A DNA stretch of 59,519 nucleotides from the NCBI GenBank assembly GCA_027488335.1, contig JAIYBU010000206.1, forward strand, positions 1-59,519, read 5' to 3'. Source of the stretch: Cytophagaceae bacterium (GTDB taxonomy: Bacteria; Bacteroidota; Bacteroidia; Cytophagales; Spirosomataceae). The position numbers and the translations under genes were made by a program. Positions 47,606-56,240 of this stretch are shown here, one piece after another. The notes under the pieces were generated by a model. That model had not been told where the DNA came from. It saw nothing but the letters and a program-made list of their open reading frames with translations, and searched no databases. How positions within the stretch are numbered: position 1 is the stretch's first letter; each line of letters begins with the position of its first letter.

Positions 47606-48439
47606 ATGCTACCGAAAATTATTAATCTATGCCCTACAGGAACTCTAACAACAAAGGAAAACTCCCTTGCCCCAATCTATTATTCTGAAATTATTGACGA
47701 TGTATTAGCTTGTTACGAAATAGGCATAAGTGTAGTGCATTTACATGCGAGAGATGACTCAGGCCACAATACTTATAAAAAAGAAGTCTATCAAAAAATC
47801 ATAGAAGGCATTAAAAAGCATGCACCAGATTTGGTTATTGGGGTATCGTTAAGTGGTCGTTTTTTCAATGAAAATAATTTAAGAGCAGAAGTCCTCAGTC
47901 TTTATCCAGACTTAGCTTCACTGACCATGTCTTCATTAAACTTTCCTAAGAATGCCTCCATGAATGCTCCCGATACTATTTTATGGTTAATTGAGGAAAT
48001 GAAAAAATATGGGGTAAATCCAGAAATTGAATGTTTTGACTCGGGGATGATTAATTTTGCAAATTATCTTATAAAAAAAGGAGTTTTAGAAGAGCCTGTC
48101 TATATAAATGTAATTTTAGGGAATTTATTTAACGCTGGTACAGATATTTCTACAATTAGTTCTATTATTAATAATTTACCTAATCCTGCAAAAGTGTGTT
48201 TTGGAGGAATTGGACAAGCTCAATTAAAGTCAAATATAATTGGTTTAATAGAAGCTGATGGAGTTAGAATTGGATTGGAAGATAATTTTTATCTAAACGA
48301 TAAAAATAAAGCAACTAATAAACAATTACTTCAAAGAATTCATAGAATTATGAATGAATTAGATTATTGTTTAATGAATACATCAGAATTTAAAAATTTA
48401 GGATATGGAAATAAAAGAACTAACGGTTTTGGGGCTTAG
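47606..48439 (+). CDS. BKACE-type (DUF849) beta-keto acid cleavage enzyme-like protein
   Basis: A 277-residue TIM-barrel protein with the DUF849 signatures. CPTG occurs near residue 10, with VVHLHARD near residue 45, whose two histidines bind the zinc ion in Kce/BKACE enzymes. GVRIGLEDN occurs near residue 225, with the catalytic arginine and acidic residue. The family cleaves beta-keto acids with acetyl-CoA. Its last 35 bases overlap the acyltransferase gene, so it is translated with a sugar-modification gene, an unusual partner for BKACE. The actual substrate may be a sugar-derived or acyl precursor; this is inference. Confidence 0.85.
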   Translation: MLPKIINLCPTGTLTTKENSLAPIYYSEIIDDVLACYEIGISVVHLHARDDSGHNTYKKEVYQKIIEGIKKHAPDLVIGVSLSGRFFNENNLRAEVLSLYPDLASLTMSSLNFPKNASMNAPDTILWLIEEMKKYGVNPEIECFDSGMINFANYLIKKGVLEEPVYINVILGNLFNAGTDISTISSIINNLPNPAKVCFGGIGQAQLKSNIIGLIEADGVRIGLEDNFYLNDKNKATNKQLLQRIHRIMNELDYCLMNTSEFKNLGYGNKRTNGFGA

Positions 48440-49049
48440 TGAACCTACTTTAAGCATGATATTTGATAATTTAGAATCTTGCCAACTATTCCCTAAAGTT
48501 CAAATAATAAATAATTTGGGACTAAAAGACCTTAAGCCCTTCCATAATCCTAAATTCACGATTGACGTTTTACAGGATTATCAAAATAATGATAATAAGA
48601 ATGTATTTTTAGGAGTAATAAAACCCTACACCAAGTTAGCAGTATTTAATAAGTATTTAGACCAAAAACATAGTTTTATTAATATAATTCACCAAACAAG
48701 TAGCATTTCTTCAACAGTCGAATTAGGGAAAGGGTTATTAATAAATAGTCTGGTGTCTATTGCCGGGTTTACTAAAATAGGCAATTTCGTTTCTATCAAT
48801 AGAAACGCCTCAATTGGTCATCATACAGAAATCGCTGACTTTGTCACCCTAAGCCCAGGTACAAACGTAGCTGGATTTGTTAAAATTGGAGAGAATAGTT
48901 TAATTGGAATGGGAGCAAATGTTATTGATGGTATAACCATTGGTAGAGATTCAGTCATTGGAGCAGGAGCATTAGTCACTAAAGATATTCCAGATGGTGT
49001 AGTTGCCTATGGTAATCCATGTAGAATTATCAGAGATAATAAATATTAA
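48405..49049 (+). CDS. NeuD-like sugar O/N-acyltransferase (left-handed beta-helix)
   Basis: A 214-residue protein. An N-terminal PglD/NeuD-like nucleotide-binding part comes first. It is followed by many hexapeptide repeats from about residue 95 (for example ISSTVELGKGLLINSLVSI, VTLSPGTNVAGFVKIG, and IGRDSVIGAGALVTKDIP), and an ending VAYGNPCRIIR typical of the trimeric hexapeptide acyltransferases. These transfer acetyl or other acyl groups to amino sugars of capsule, O-antigen or glycoprotein glycans. It sits between the BKACE-like gene and the glycosyltransferase-like gene. Confidence 0.88.
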   Translation: MEIKELTVLGLSEPTLSMIFDNLESCQLFPKVQIINNLGLKDLKPFHNPKFTIDVLQDYQNNDNKNVFLGVIKPYTKLAVFNKYLDQKHSFINIIHQTSSISSTVELGKGLLINSLVSIAGFTKIGNFVSINRNASIGHHTEIADFVTLSPGTNVAGFVKIGENSLIGMGANVIDGITIGRDSVIGAGALVTKDIPDGVVAYGNPCRIIRDNKY

Positions 49050-49068
49050 CACTGTCATATTATTAAAT

Positions 49069-49821
49069 ATGTTACACATAATTACACCTTTATACCGTTA
49101 TCATTTACTAGAAAAATTATATCAAAGCATTCCCAAAAATGATGACATTAGATGGCATATTTCCAAATCAACGCAAAGAGAAAAATTAGAATATGATTTT
49201 ATTCATACAGACCCAAGAATAAAACTATATGAATTGGATTGCCCAGATACAGATACTGTTACCAAACGAAATGAAGTATTTGCTAACATTAAAGATGGCT
49301 TTTTTTATTGTCTAGATGATGATACTCTTTTTCTAGAAGAATTATACAGAGTTTACAAAGAGTATAGTCATTTAGATTTTAAAGGAATGATTGTTGGACA
49401 AAGTAATCTTATAGAAACAGTACGACTTTCTACGAACCCTAAAGAATGCTGGATAGATACAGGGATGGTTCTTTGTTATTTTAATGTTTTAGAAAAAGAG
49501 AAATGGGAATGGACAGATATTACTAGTAGAGACTGCTATTTCTGGAGTAGGTGTTATCAATTTTTTGGGGAAAGTAGTACTATTTTTATAGATAAAGTAA
49601 TCTCTCATTACAATTTATTAGGGCCATATTTAAGAATTCGAAAATCACTATTATTTTGGAATTTAAAATATGACGTATACAATCGTATACTTGCTAGGAC
49701 TTATGTAAGATTAGTTATTACGAAAAACTTCGTTATCTCTTTTATCGATTTCAAAAAAAGAGCCGAAAAAAAGCAACAAATGATACACCTTAAAGCTCTC
49801 TTAGATGCCTTATCAAAGTAA
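49069..49821 (+). CDS. Glycosyltransferase-like protein (GT-A type)
   Basis: I use the ATG at 49069, which gives MLHIITPLYRYHLLEKL, the usual beginning of a GT-A fold; the longer frame overlaps the acyltransferase gene. YCLDDDTLF near residue 80 holds the acidic metal-binding motif of family-2-like glycosyltransferases. The C-terminal part is basic and aromatic. It overlaps the flippase-like gene by 17 bases. The exact sugar donor cannot be told. Confidence 0.75.
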   Translation: MLHIITPLYRYHLLEKLYQSIPKNDDIRWHISKSTQREKLEYDFIHTDPRIKLYELDCPDTDTVTKRNEVFANIKDGFFYCLDDDTLFLEELYRVYKEYSHLDFKGMIVGQSNLIETVRLSTNPKECWIDTGMVLCYFNVLEKEKWEWTDITSRDCYFWSRCYQFFGESSTIFIDKVISHYNLLGPYLRIRKSLLFWNLKYDVYNRILARTYVRLVITKNFVISFIDFKKRAEKKQQMIHLKALLDALSK

Positions 49822-50611
49822 TATTTTTGTAGTCTGTATACTAACGATGATGATTCATTTCATCAGTATAATAAGCCTTTCAGCTCGAGTAGTTGGCATC
49901 CGTACTAAAAAATTAGCCTCATCATTTTCATTATTCAATATTATTACTTTGATTTCTCAGTTTTCTAGTTCTATTCAGTCTCCATTATTAGCAAAATCAA
50001 TTGAAAATCAAATAATTAATGGATTATCACCAAATAATATATCATTCAGACTTATTATTTTTTCTGCTACCATTGGTTCTTGTTTAGGTATTTTTGCATT
50101 TCCTTCTGGCCATCGGTTTATGGCCAAAGGGGTCGATTCTTTGTATTATAATAAATCTATTTTCAAAGTTCTAATAAAGTCTTTACGATGGTCTACATTA
50201 GAACATCTTAGAAAAAGCCTTACGATTCCAAAATTTGAAAACCTCACTCAATTAATACGATATAGAGATATTTCAATAAATATAATTCTATTAAATATTT
50301 TCGTAAACAGTTTTATTACTGTAAGTGTCTTATCTTGTTTATATGCTGGCTTTCTCAATCCAAATTTAAGAACAACAGCTCTTTCTCTAAATGGTATAAG
50401 CGTTGGTACTGGAATAATTGGCATGTTGCTTTTTGTTGAACCTTACAATGCAACTCTAACCGATAAAGTACTTGATGGCTCTATTTCTGAGGCATTTTTT
50501 CGAAGATTTCTAATATGTATTCTCATTGCACGTATGATAGGTACAATTTTTGCCCAATTTTTACTTATGCCTTTAGCTCAATTAATTATTAAAATTGCAG
50601 AGGTTATTTAG
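49805..50611 (+). CDS. amj: Amj-type (DUF2837) lipid-linked precursor flippase
   Basis: A 268-residue membrane protein with about six hydrophobic segments. It has the Amj family beginning: MMIHFISIISLSARVVG, then a region near FSSSIQSPLLAKSIE and the motif GSCLGIFAFPSGHR. Amj of Bacillus subtilis is an alternative lipid II flippase to MurJ. In this cluster it may instead move a lipid-linked sugar made by the upstream genes. The upstream overlap implies co-translation with the glycosyltransferase-like gene. Confidence 0.82.
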   Translation: MPYQSNIFVVCILTMMIHFISIISLSARVVGIRTKKLASSFSLFNIITLISQFSSSIQSPLLAKSIENQIINGLSPNNISFRLIIFSATIGSCLGIFAFPSGHRFMAKGVDSLYYNKSIFKVLIKSLRWSTLEHLRKSLTIPKFENLTQLIRYRDISINIILLNIFVNSFITVSVLSCLYAGFLNPNLRTTALSLNGISVGTGIIGMLLFVEPYNATLTDKVLDGSISEAFFRRFLICILIARMIGTIFAQFLLMPLAQLIIKIAEVI

Positions 50612-50777
50612 TATTTTTAAGCTCATTAGATTATATCAAATAAAATATATATAGTTTAGTTATTTGACAAGAATTAATTATGTAGCTAAAATGGATTTTT
50701 TTAAAAAAATATAATCATTTTAACCTTTATCAAACCACAACACATTCTCGGTTGAAGCTATCAACTGAATATTTCCG

Positions 50778-50785
50778 TACTTTTG
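50778..50785 (+). promoter_or_regulatory. TAnnTTTG promoter element giving a near-leaderless start
   Basis: TACTTTTG matches the Bacteroidota -7 consensus and ends only 4 bases before the ATG of the helicase gene. A start site about 5-8 bases downstream would fall at or next to the ATG, implying a leaderless or nearly leaderless mRNA. Confidence 0.5.
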
Positions 50786-50789
50786 CGGC

Positions 50790-52691
50790 ATGGATTATTT
50801 CAAAAAACTTCTTGATTTACTAAAAACCGAGCGTGAAGAAGACCACGCACAGTACCAAAAACTTACCGAACAATCTTCTGTTACCGAGCGTCGAGCCAAT
50901 GGGCTTACTTGGTATCCGATTGCCATCAGAGGCTCAGAAATGAGTCGTGGCGATTATTTGACGGTTGAAGTAGAACGTACCACTCACCACGAGCTTTCGC
51001 ATCAACTACGTGCTGGAATGCCCGCAGTATTTTTTGGTAATCACGACCCACAAAAAGACCGTGTAGAAGGCACCATTTCGCACCTCAATGCCAATCGTCT
51101 AAAAATTACGCTAAAAGCCGACGAATTGCCCGATTTTGCTCGGGATGGCAAACTCGGAATCGACTTACTTTTTGATGATAACAGTTACGACGACATGCAG
51201 GTGGCTCTTAAAACAGCCCATGACATCCTTGGAAAACCAGAAGGCAGCTTAGTGAAGATTCTAACGGGCGAAAAAACGCCAACTTTCCGAACCGATTTGC
51301 ACGCAATTTCGATTCCGAAACTCAATAAATCTCAAAATCATGCTTTAAATAAAATACTATCAGCCAATGAGTTAGCTATTGTTCACGGCCCTCCTGGCAC
51401 AGGAAAAACCACCACGTTGGTACAGGCAATCAAAGCACTGAGCAAACAAGAAAACAACGCCCCAATTTTGGTGGTAGCCCCAAGCAATACGGCCGTTGAT
51501 TTATTGAGCGAAAAACTTTCGGAGGAAGGACTCAATGTCTTACGTATCGGTAATCCTGCTCGTGTAAGCGAGCGTCTGATGTCGCTGACACTGGACCATA
51601 AAATGACCGACCATCCAATGATGAAAAATGCCAAAACGTTAAAAAAACAGGCTAACGAATACCGAAATATGGCTCATAAATACAAGCGAAGCTTTGGAAA
51701 ATCGGAACGTGACCAACGTAAAGCTTTGTTTGATGAAGCCCACAAAATAATGAAAGAAGTGGGAAATACTGAGCAATATATCATTGACGATTTAGTGGCA
51801 AAAGCTCAGGTAATAACGGCCACTTTGGTGGGGTCGAATCATTATACGATTCGCCAGGTAAAGTTTCAAACCACCATTATTGATGAAGCTGGTCAAGCCT
51901 TCGAGCCAGCTTGTTGGATTCCGATTCTGAAAGCACAAAAAGTGATTCTTGCGGGTGACCATTGTCAGCTTCCACCAACGATAAAGTCAAATGAAGCCGC
52001 AAAAGCGGGTTTAAGCACAACTTTACTCGAAAAATGTGTAGCACTTCACCCAGAAGCAGTTACTCTTCTGGAAGAACAATACCGCATGAATGAGCAAATT
52101 ATGGCACATTCGTCAAAGATTTTTTATCATAATAAGTTAAAAGCACATGATTCGGTAGCTAAACGTTTACTATTTCCAGATGATTCACCACTCGCCTTTA
52201 TCGACACGGCAGGTTGTAGTTTCGATGAAAAATTGGATGGAACGAGTTCAACTAACCCCGATGAAGCGGCTTTTTTAGTAAAGCACCTGAATATTTTTGT
52301 AGAAGAATTGAAGAAAAAAATCGGCCCGAATCATTTCCCAAGTATCGCCATTATTTCGCCTTATAAGCAACAGATTTCGATTCTGAAAGAACAAGTCGAA
52401 CACACGCCCGAACTACAAGAAGTATTACCACATATTTCCGTCAATACGATTGATAGTTTTCAAGGGCAGGAACGAGATATTGTGTACATAAGTCTCACAC
52501 GTAGTAATGCCGAAGGTACGATTGGTTTCTTATCGGACATTCGCCGTATGAATGTGGCCATGACTCGTGCCAGAAAAAAACTCGTAGTCATCGGCGACAG
52601 TGCCACGCTGGCAAGTTCTGATTTCTATGAAGAATTTATCAATTATACGCAAGAAATCGGAGCTTATCAAAGTGCTTGGGAGTGGATGTAA
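50790..52691 (+). CDS. SF1 DNA/RNA helicase, IGHMBP2/Upf1-like
   Basis: A 633-residue helicase with an N-terminal OB-like domain and the SF1B motifs. These are GPPGTGKTTT near residue 200 (Walker A), VVAPSNTAVD (motif Ia), IIDEAGQAFEP near 365 (Walker B DEAG), LAGDHCQLPPT (motif III), EEQYRMN (motif IV), ISVNTIDSFQGQERDIV (motif V) and NVAMTRARKKLVVIGD (motif VI). All are complete. The family unwinds DNA or RNA with 5'-to-3' polarity; the bacterial copies are of uncertain cellular role. It starts almost directly at its promoter and stands alone. Confidence 0.92.
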   Translation: MDYFKKLLDLLKTEREEDHAQYQKLTEQSSVTERRANGLTWYPIAIRGSEMSRGDYLTVEVERTTHHELSHQLRAGMPAVFFGNHDPQKDRVEGTISHLNANRLKITLKADELPDFARDGKLGIDLLFDDNSYDDMQVALKTAHDILGKPEGSLVKILTGEKTPTFRTDLHAISIPKLNKSQNHALNKILSANELAIVHGPPGTGKTTTLVQAIKALSKQENNAPILVVAPSNTAVDLLSEKLSEEGLNVLRIGNPARVSERLMSLTLDHKMTDHPMMKNAKTLKKQANEYRNMAHKYKRSFGKSERDQRKALFDEAHKIMKEVGNTEQYIIDDLVAKAQVITATLVGSNHYTIRQVKFQTTIIDEAGQAFEPACWIPILKAQKVILAGDHCQLPPTIKSNEAAKAGLSTTLLEKCVALHPEAVTLLEEQYRMNEQIMAHSSKIFYHNKLKAHDSVAKRLLFPDDSPLAFIDTAGCSFDEKLDGTSSTNPDEAAFLVKHLNIFVEELKKKIGPNHFPSIAIISPYKQQISILKEQVEHTPELQEVLPHISVNTIDSFQGQERDIVYISLTRSNAEGTIGFLSDIRRMNVAMTRARKKLVVIGDSATLASSDFYEEFINYTQEIGAYQSAWEWM

Positions 52692-52771
52692 AATTAAAAT
52701 AAAAACGGCACCTTCAACTACGCTCAGGCACCATTTTTATCTTATTCAATCGACTTTTAATTACGCTTTTA

Positions 52772-53599
52772 TTATTCCCCAACTGGCTTCCGATAAGCCT
52801 CAAAAGGAATTTTCAGCAAACTTCCCAAACGTGAATTTTCTTCGGGTTTCATGTGGGTATCAATGCCGTAAATGATTTTATCACGGTCGAGTGTCATGTA
52901 TGTGCCAAAGAGCCTATCCCAAATAGAAAATATATTTCCATAATTCGAGTCGGTATATGGCAGCACATAATGATGATGTACTTTGTGCATATCGGGCGAA
53001 ACGATTACCCAACTAATAGCATTATCAAGCCACTTCGGAATCACGATATTAGCATGATTAAACTGCGAAAGTAGCACTGAAATTGCCTGATACATAAATA
53101 CCATCCACATCGGAGCTCCCGCAATTACGATTCCTGCGGTCGTAAAAATAAAACGAAATACGCTCTCACCTGGGTGGTGGCGGTTAGCCGAAGTTGTGTC
53201 AACATTTGTATCTGAATGGTGAATCAAGTGAAATTTCCACATCCATTTTACTTTATGTTCTGTCCAATGCACAAACCATGCTCCTATCAAATCGAGCAAA
53301 AGTAAACCAACAATCGTATAAGCCCAAAGCGGCATTTCGGGCAACCATTGTAAGATTCCGAAATGATTATTTACCGCCCACTCAGCCGACTTTAACAATA
53401 TAAAAGCCAAAGCAAAGTTGATAACAATTGTTGTTAGCGTAAAGAAAATATTAATTCCTGCGTGCTTGATTTTATTGTACTTAAACTGAAAAAGTGGCAC
53501 AGCATATTCGGCCATCCAAAAGAAAGCAATACCTCCGATTAGAATAGCACTTCGGTGCGACGACGGAATTGTGGCAAAATATTCAACGATTTGTTCCAT
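52772..53599 (-). CDS. Sterol desaturase / fatty acid hydroxylase superfamily membrane protein
   Basis: A 275-residue membrane protein with four or so hydrophobic segments. It has the three histidine clusters that hold the di-iron centre: HWTEH near residue 115, HLIHHSD near 128 with NRHHP after it, and HKVHHHYVLPYTDSNYG near 210. The family hydroxylates or desaturates sterols, fatty acids or carotenoids. The true substrate in this organism is unknown. It stands alone between the helicase gene and gmhB, convergent with the helicase gene. Confidence 0.88.
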   Translation of the reverse strand: MEQIVEYFATIPSSHRSAILIGGIAFFWMAEYAVPLFQFKYNKIKHAGINIFFTLTTIVINFALAFILLKSAEWAVNNHFGILQWLPEMPLWAYTIVGLLLLDLIGAWFVHWTEHKVKWMWKFHLIHHSDTNVDTTSANRHHPGESVFRFIFTTAGIVIAGAPMWMVFMYQAISVLLSQFNHANIVIPKWLDNAISWVIVSPDMHKVHHHYVLPYTDSNYGNIFSIWDRLFGTYMTLDRDKIIYGIDTHMKPEENSRLGSLLKIPFEAYRKPVGE

Positions 53600-53756
53600 A
53601 ATGATTATAAGGGTTTTAGTTTAATAGAGTCAAAAATAATAGCTGAAACCTACTTATAATAATTTTATAAAGCCAATTGTTTAAAATATTTATATTTTTT
53701 CTTTAATTTGTAATATTGATACATTGGTAAAACCTGTGACGTTAAATTAATTTTCC

Positions 53757-54275
53757 ATGAAAAAGTGTGTTTTCCTTGACCGAGACGGGGTACTAAACGA
53801 AGAACGAAACGACTACGTGAGTCGAAAAGAAGATTTTGTGATTAGAGAAGGGGTAGCCGAAGGACTTTCGTTGCTTAAAAAAGCAGGCTATATGCTCATC
53901 GTCGTCACCAATCAGGCGGGTATTGCCAAAGGGCTTTATACAGAAAGTCTCGTGAAGGACTTCCACGAAATTTTGCAAATTGAGTGCGGTGGGATTATCG
54001 ACGATTTGTACTTCTCGAAACACCACCCAAATTATACCTCAAACTCACTTTTACGTAAGCCCGACTCGTTGATGCTCGAAAAAGCAATGGCTAAATATGC
54101 CATCGACTCAACACAATCGTTTATGATTGGCGATGCCGAACGTGATGTAAAAGCTGGAAAAAAAGCAGGTGTGAAAACCATTCACATTACAGGCGGAAAA
54201 GAGACAACAGATTTAGCCGACTGGCAATTTAGCAGTCTGCTCGAAGCATCTCGATTTATAACTAACGTTGTATAA
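53757..54275 (+). CDS. gmhB: D,D-heptose 1,7-bisphosphate phosphatase family (GmhB/HisB-N)
   Basis: A 172-residue HAD phosphatase with the HisB-N/GmhB layout: FLDRDGVLNEE near residue 7 with the two catalytic aspartates, VVTNQAGIAKG near 50, RKPDSLML near 98 and MIGDAERDVKAG near 122. The cysteine pattern that binds zinc in proteobacterial GmhB is not obvious: the loop after YFSKHHPNY has no Cys cluster. GmhB makes the ADP-heptose precursor of lipopolysaccharide core. The substrate could also be a related sugar phosphate. Confidence 0.85.
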   Translation: MKKCVFLDRDGVLNEERNDYVSRKEDFVIREGVAEGLSLLKKAGYMLIVVTNQAGIAKGLYTESLVKDFHEILQIECGGIIDDLYFSKHHPNYTSNSLLRKPDSLMLEKAMAKYAIDSTQSFMIGDAERDVKAGKKAGVKTIHITGGKETTDLADWQFSSLLEASRFITNVV

Positions 54276-54276
54276 A

Positions 54277-54402
54277 TCAAGCGTGTCTTTTATCAACCGT
54301 TGTTTTTGGAGCTTTTTTACCATAAGCAGGGCATTGCTGACGCTTGCATGAAGCTATTAACCCTACTACTAAAAAACTCAAAATCAGTAATTTAACTTTC
54401 AT
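54277..54402 (-). CDS. Tiny lipoprotein (41 residues)
   Basis: I start at the Met at 54402 (MKVKLLILSFLVVGLIASC), a complete lipoprotein signal; the longer frame adds only non-conserved residues. The mature peptide is about 23 residues, basic, with CPAYGKKAPKTT. Very short lipoproteins of this kind are common in Bacteroidota and have no known function. Confidence 0.75.
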   Translation of the reverse strand: MKVKLLILSFLVVGLIASCKRQQCPAYGKKAPKTTVDKRHA

Positions 54403-54434
54403 CAGAATTTCAGTTTTTGTTCTCTCATTAGATA

Positions 54435-54472
54435 ATGGTTTGTGCGGATATAAAGTTCTGCACAAACCATTT
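54435..54472. terminator. Strong hairpin between lipoprotein and speA
   Basis: AATGGTTTGTGC and GCACAAACCATT form a perfect 12-bp stem around a 14-base loop. A T-run follows on the plus strand; on the minus strand, downstream of speA, there is no clear T-run. Confidence 0.7.
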
Positions 54473-54503
54473 TTTTCTAAAACGCATATTTGTAAAGAAT
54501 ATT

Positions 54504-55991
54504 TTACGAAACTACTTCTTCCGTAACTTCTTCGGTCGTCTTTTTCGCTTTCTTTACGGTTGTAGTCTTGGGAGTTTCACCATTACTATTAGTTTTGAAA
54601 CCCAAAATTTTCAACATCGAATCGCTGTCTTGCTCTGGTGAGAACAGCTCAGTTACGATGTTTCCTTCATCATCCAGATTGACCAATACATGTTGTGGTG
54701 CAGGAATCAGACAATGCTGAATACCACCATACCCACCTAACGACTCTTGATAGGCCCCCGTATGGAAGAAACCAATGTATTGGTCTTCGTTCTCAATATC
54801 AAAAATTGGCAAATACAAATCCTCGGAGTGGGCTTCGGTATTGTAGAAATCAGCCGAGTCACAAGTCAATCCACCGAGGTTTACTTTTTCATACGGACTA
54901 TCCCAATTATTGACTGGCATCATGATGTATTTCTGGCCAATTCCCCACGAATCTGGCAATTGTGTAATAAACGAGCCATCAATCATGTACCACAACTCAC
55001 GGTCGTTTTGTTGTTTTTTATCAATAACTTTATAAATAACCGCACCACTTTCACCCACCGTATAGCTACCAAATTCGGTAAAAATGTGCGGCACTGGTAC
55101 GTTATTTTTATTACAAATCCATTGAATATTTTCGATAATTTCATCAATCATAGCTTGGTAATCGTAGTTGAAAACCAACGATGTCTGAATCGGTAAACCA
55201 CCACCAATATCAATCGAATCAAGGTCTGGGCAAATCTTCTTCATTTCGCAATACTTAAACATGAATCGAGTCAATTCCGACCAGTAATAAGCGTTGTCTT
55301 TGATACCTGCATTGATAAAGAAGTGCAACATTTTAAGCTTAAAGCGTGGATTGGGCTTAATTTTCTCCAAATACAAGCTATTAATATCATTGTAACGAAC
55401 ACCCAAACGAGACGTGTAAAAAGCAAAATTTGGCTCTTCGTCAGTCGCAATTCTAATACCTACACTAACCGTTTCGGAAGTTGAATTTTCGAGATAATAA
55501 TCTATTTCTTTCAGATTATCGAGAATCGGAATACAGTTAACAAAACCATCGTTATGTAATGCCGAAATATCTTCTAAGTATTTCGGACGCTTATAGCCAT
55601 TGCATATTACGTACGTATTTTTATTTATCTTTCCATCGTCATACAACGCTCTGATGATGTTTATATCAAAAGCCGAAGATGTTTCGAGATGAACGTTACT
55701 TTTAAGAGCGGTTTCTATGACAAAACTAAAATGCGAAGATTTCGTACAGTAGCAATATGTATAATTGCCTTTGTAGTTATATTTTTTCATCGCATTTCTG
55801 AAAAGCAATTTTGCATTATCAATATGCTCTGCTATTTTTGGCAAATAACTAATTTTCAAAGGCGTACCATACTGCTTGATAATATCGGTCAAGCGAACGT
55901 TATTGAAAAGTAATGTATGATTTTCATCAACACCAAACTCACGAGTAGGAAACTCAAAGGTTTGTTCGATAAGGTCTATGTAACGTTTCAT
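54504..55991 (-). CDS. speA: Arginine decarboxylase (PLP-dependent, alanine-racemase fold)
   Basis: A 495-residue protein of the biosynthetic arginine/ornithine decarboxylase type found in Bacteroidota. The PLP lysine lies in the YCYCTKSSHF segment near residue 75, the phosphate-binding glycine motif is IDIGGGLP near 260, and the second-subunit cysteine is in GLTCDSADF near 375. It would make agmatine for polyamine synthesis. The last 30 residues (from about NSNGETPKTTTVKK) form a lysine/threonine-rich, charged tail without resemblance to the catalytic domain, probably a disordered extension. The gene is monocistronic as far as can be seen. Confidence 0.9.
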   Translation of the reverse strand: MKRYIDLIEQTFEFPTREFGVDENHTLLFNNVRLTDIIKQYGTPLKISYLPKIAEHIDNAKLLFRNAMKKYNYKGNYTYCYCTKSSHFSFVIETALKSNVHLETSSAFDINIIRALYDDGKINKNTYVICNGYKRPKYLEDISALHNDGFVNCIPILDNLKEIDYYLENSTSETVSVGIRIATDEEPNFAFYTSRLGVRYNDINSLYLEKIKPNPRFKLKMLHFFINAGIKDNAYYWSELTRFMFKYCEMKKICPDLDSIDIGGGLPIQTSLVFNYDYQAMIDEIIENIQWICNKNNVPVPHIFTEFGSYTVGESGAVIYKVIDKKQQNDRELWYMIDGSFITQLPDSWGIGQKYIMMPVNNWDSPYEKVNLGGLTCDSADFYNTEAHSEDLYLPIFDIENEDQYIGFFHTGAYQESLGGYGGIQHCLIPAPQHVLVNLDDEGNIVTELFSPEQDSDSMLKILGFKTNSNGETPKTTTVKKAKKTTEEVTEEVVS

Positions 55992-56132
55992 ATCTTAAAA
56001 GTAGTGCAATTGATTGAGTTCCTCAACAAATTGACTAACAGCTTTTACCGCTTTCGACGGATAATGATGGAAATGTGAAAAATATGTGCAAATGTCATAT
56101 TAAATTAAGAACTTTGCAATGAAATTTGTTTG

Positions 56133-56233
56133 AAATTAAGAATTAAGAATGTATAGTTAAGAATGATTGAAGTTTTATTCAATCAAGTTCTATTTTACGT
56201 TCATTCCACATTCTTAATTGTTAATTCTTAATT
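56133..56233. repeat. Nested inverted repeats upstream of mpl
   Basis: An AAATTAAGAATTAAGAATG arm (56133-56151) pairs imperfectly with 56209-56233. A perfect smaller palindrome (TGATTGA, TTCAATCA) lies inside. The structure runs up to the mpl start and may be a small repeat element or an RNA leader structure. Confidence 0.5.
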
Positions 56234-56240
56234 GTCTCTT

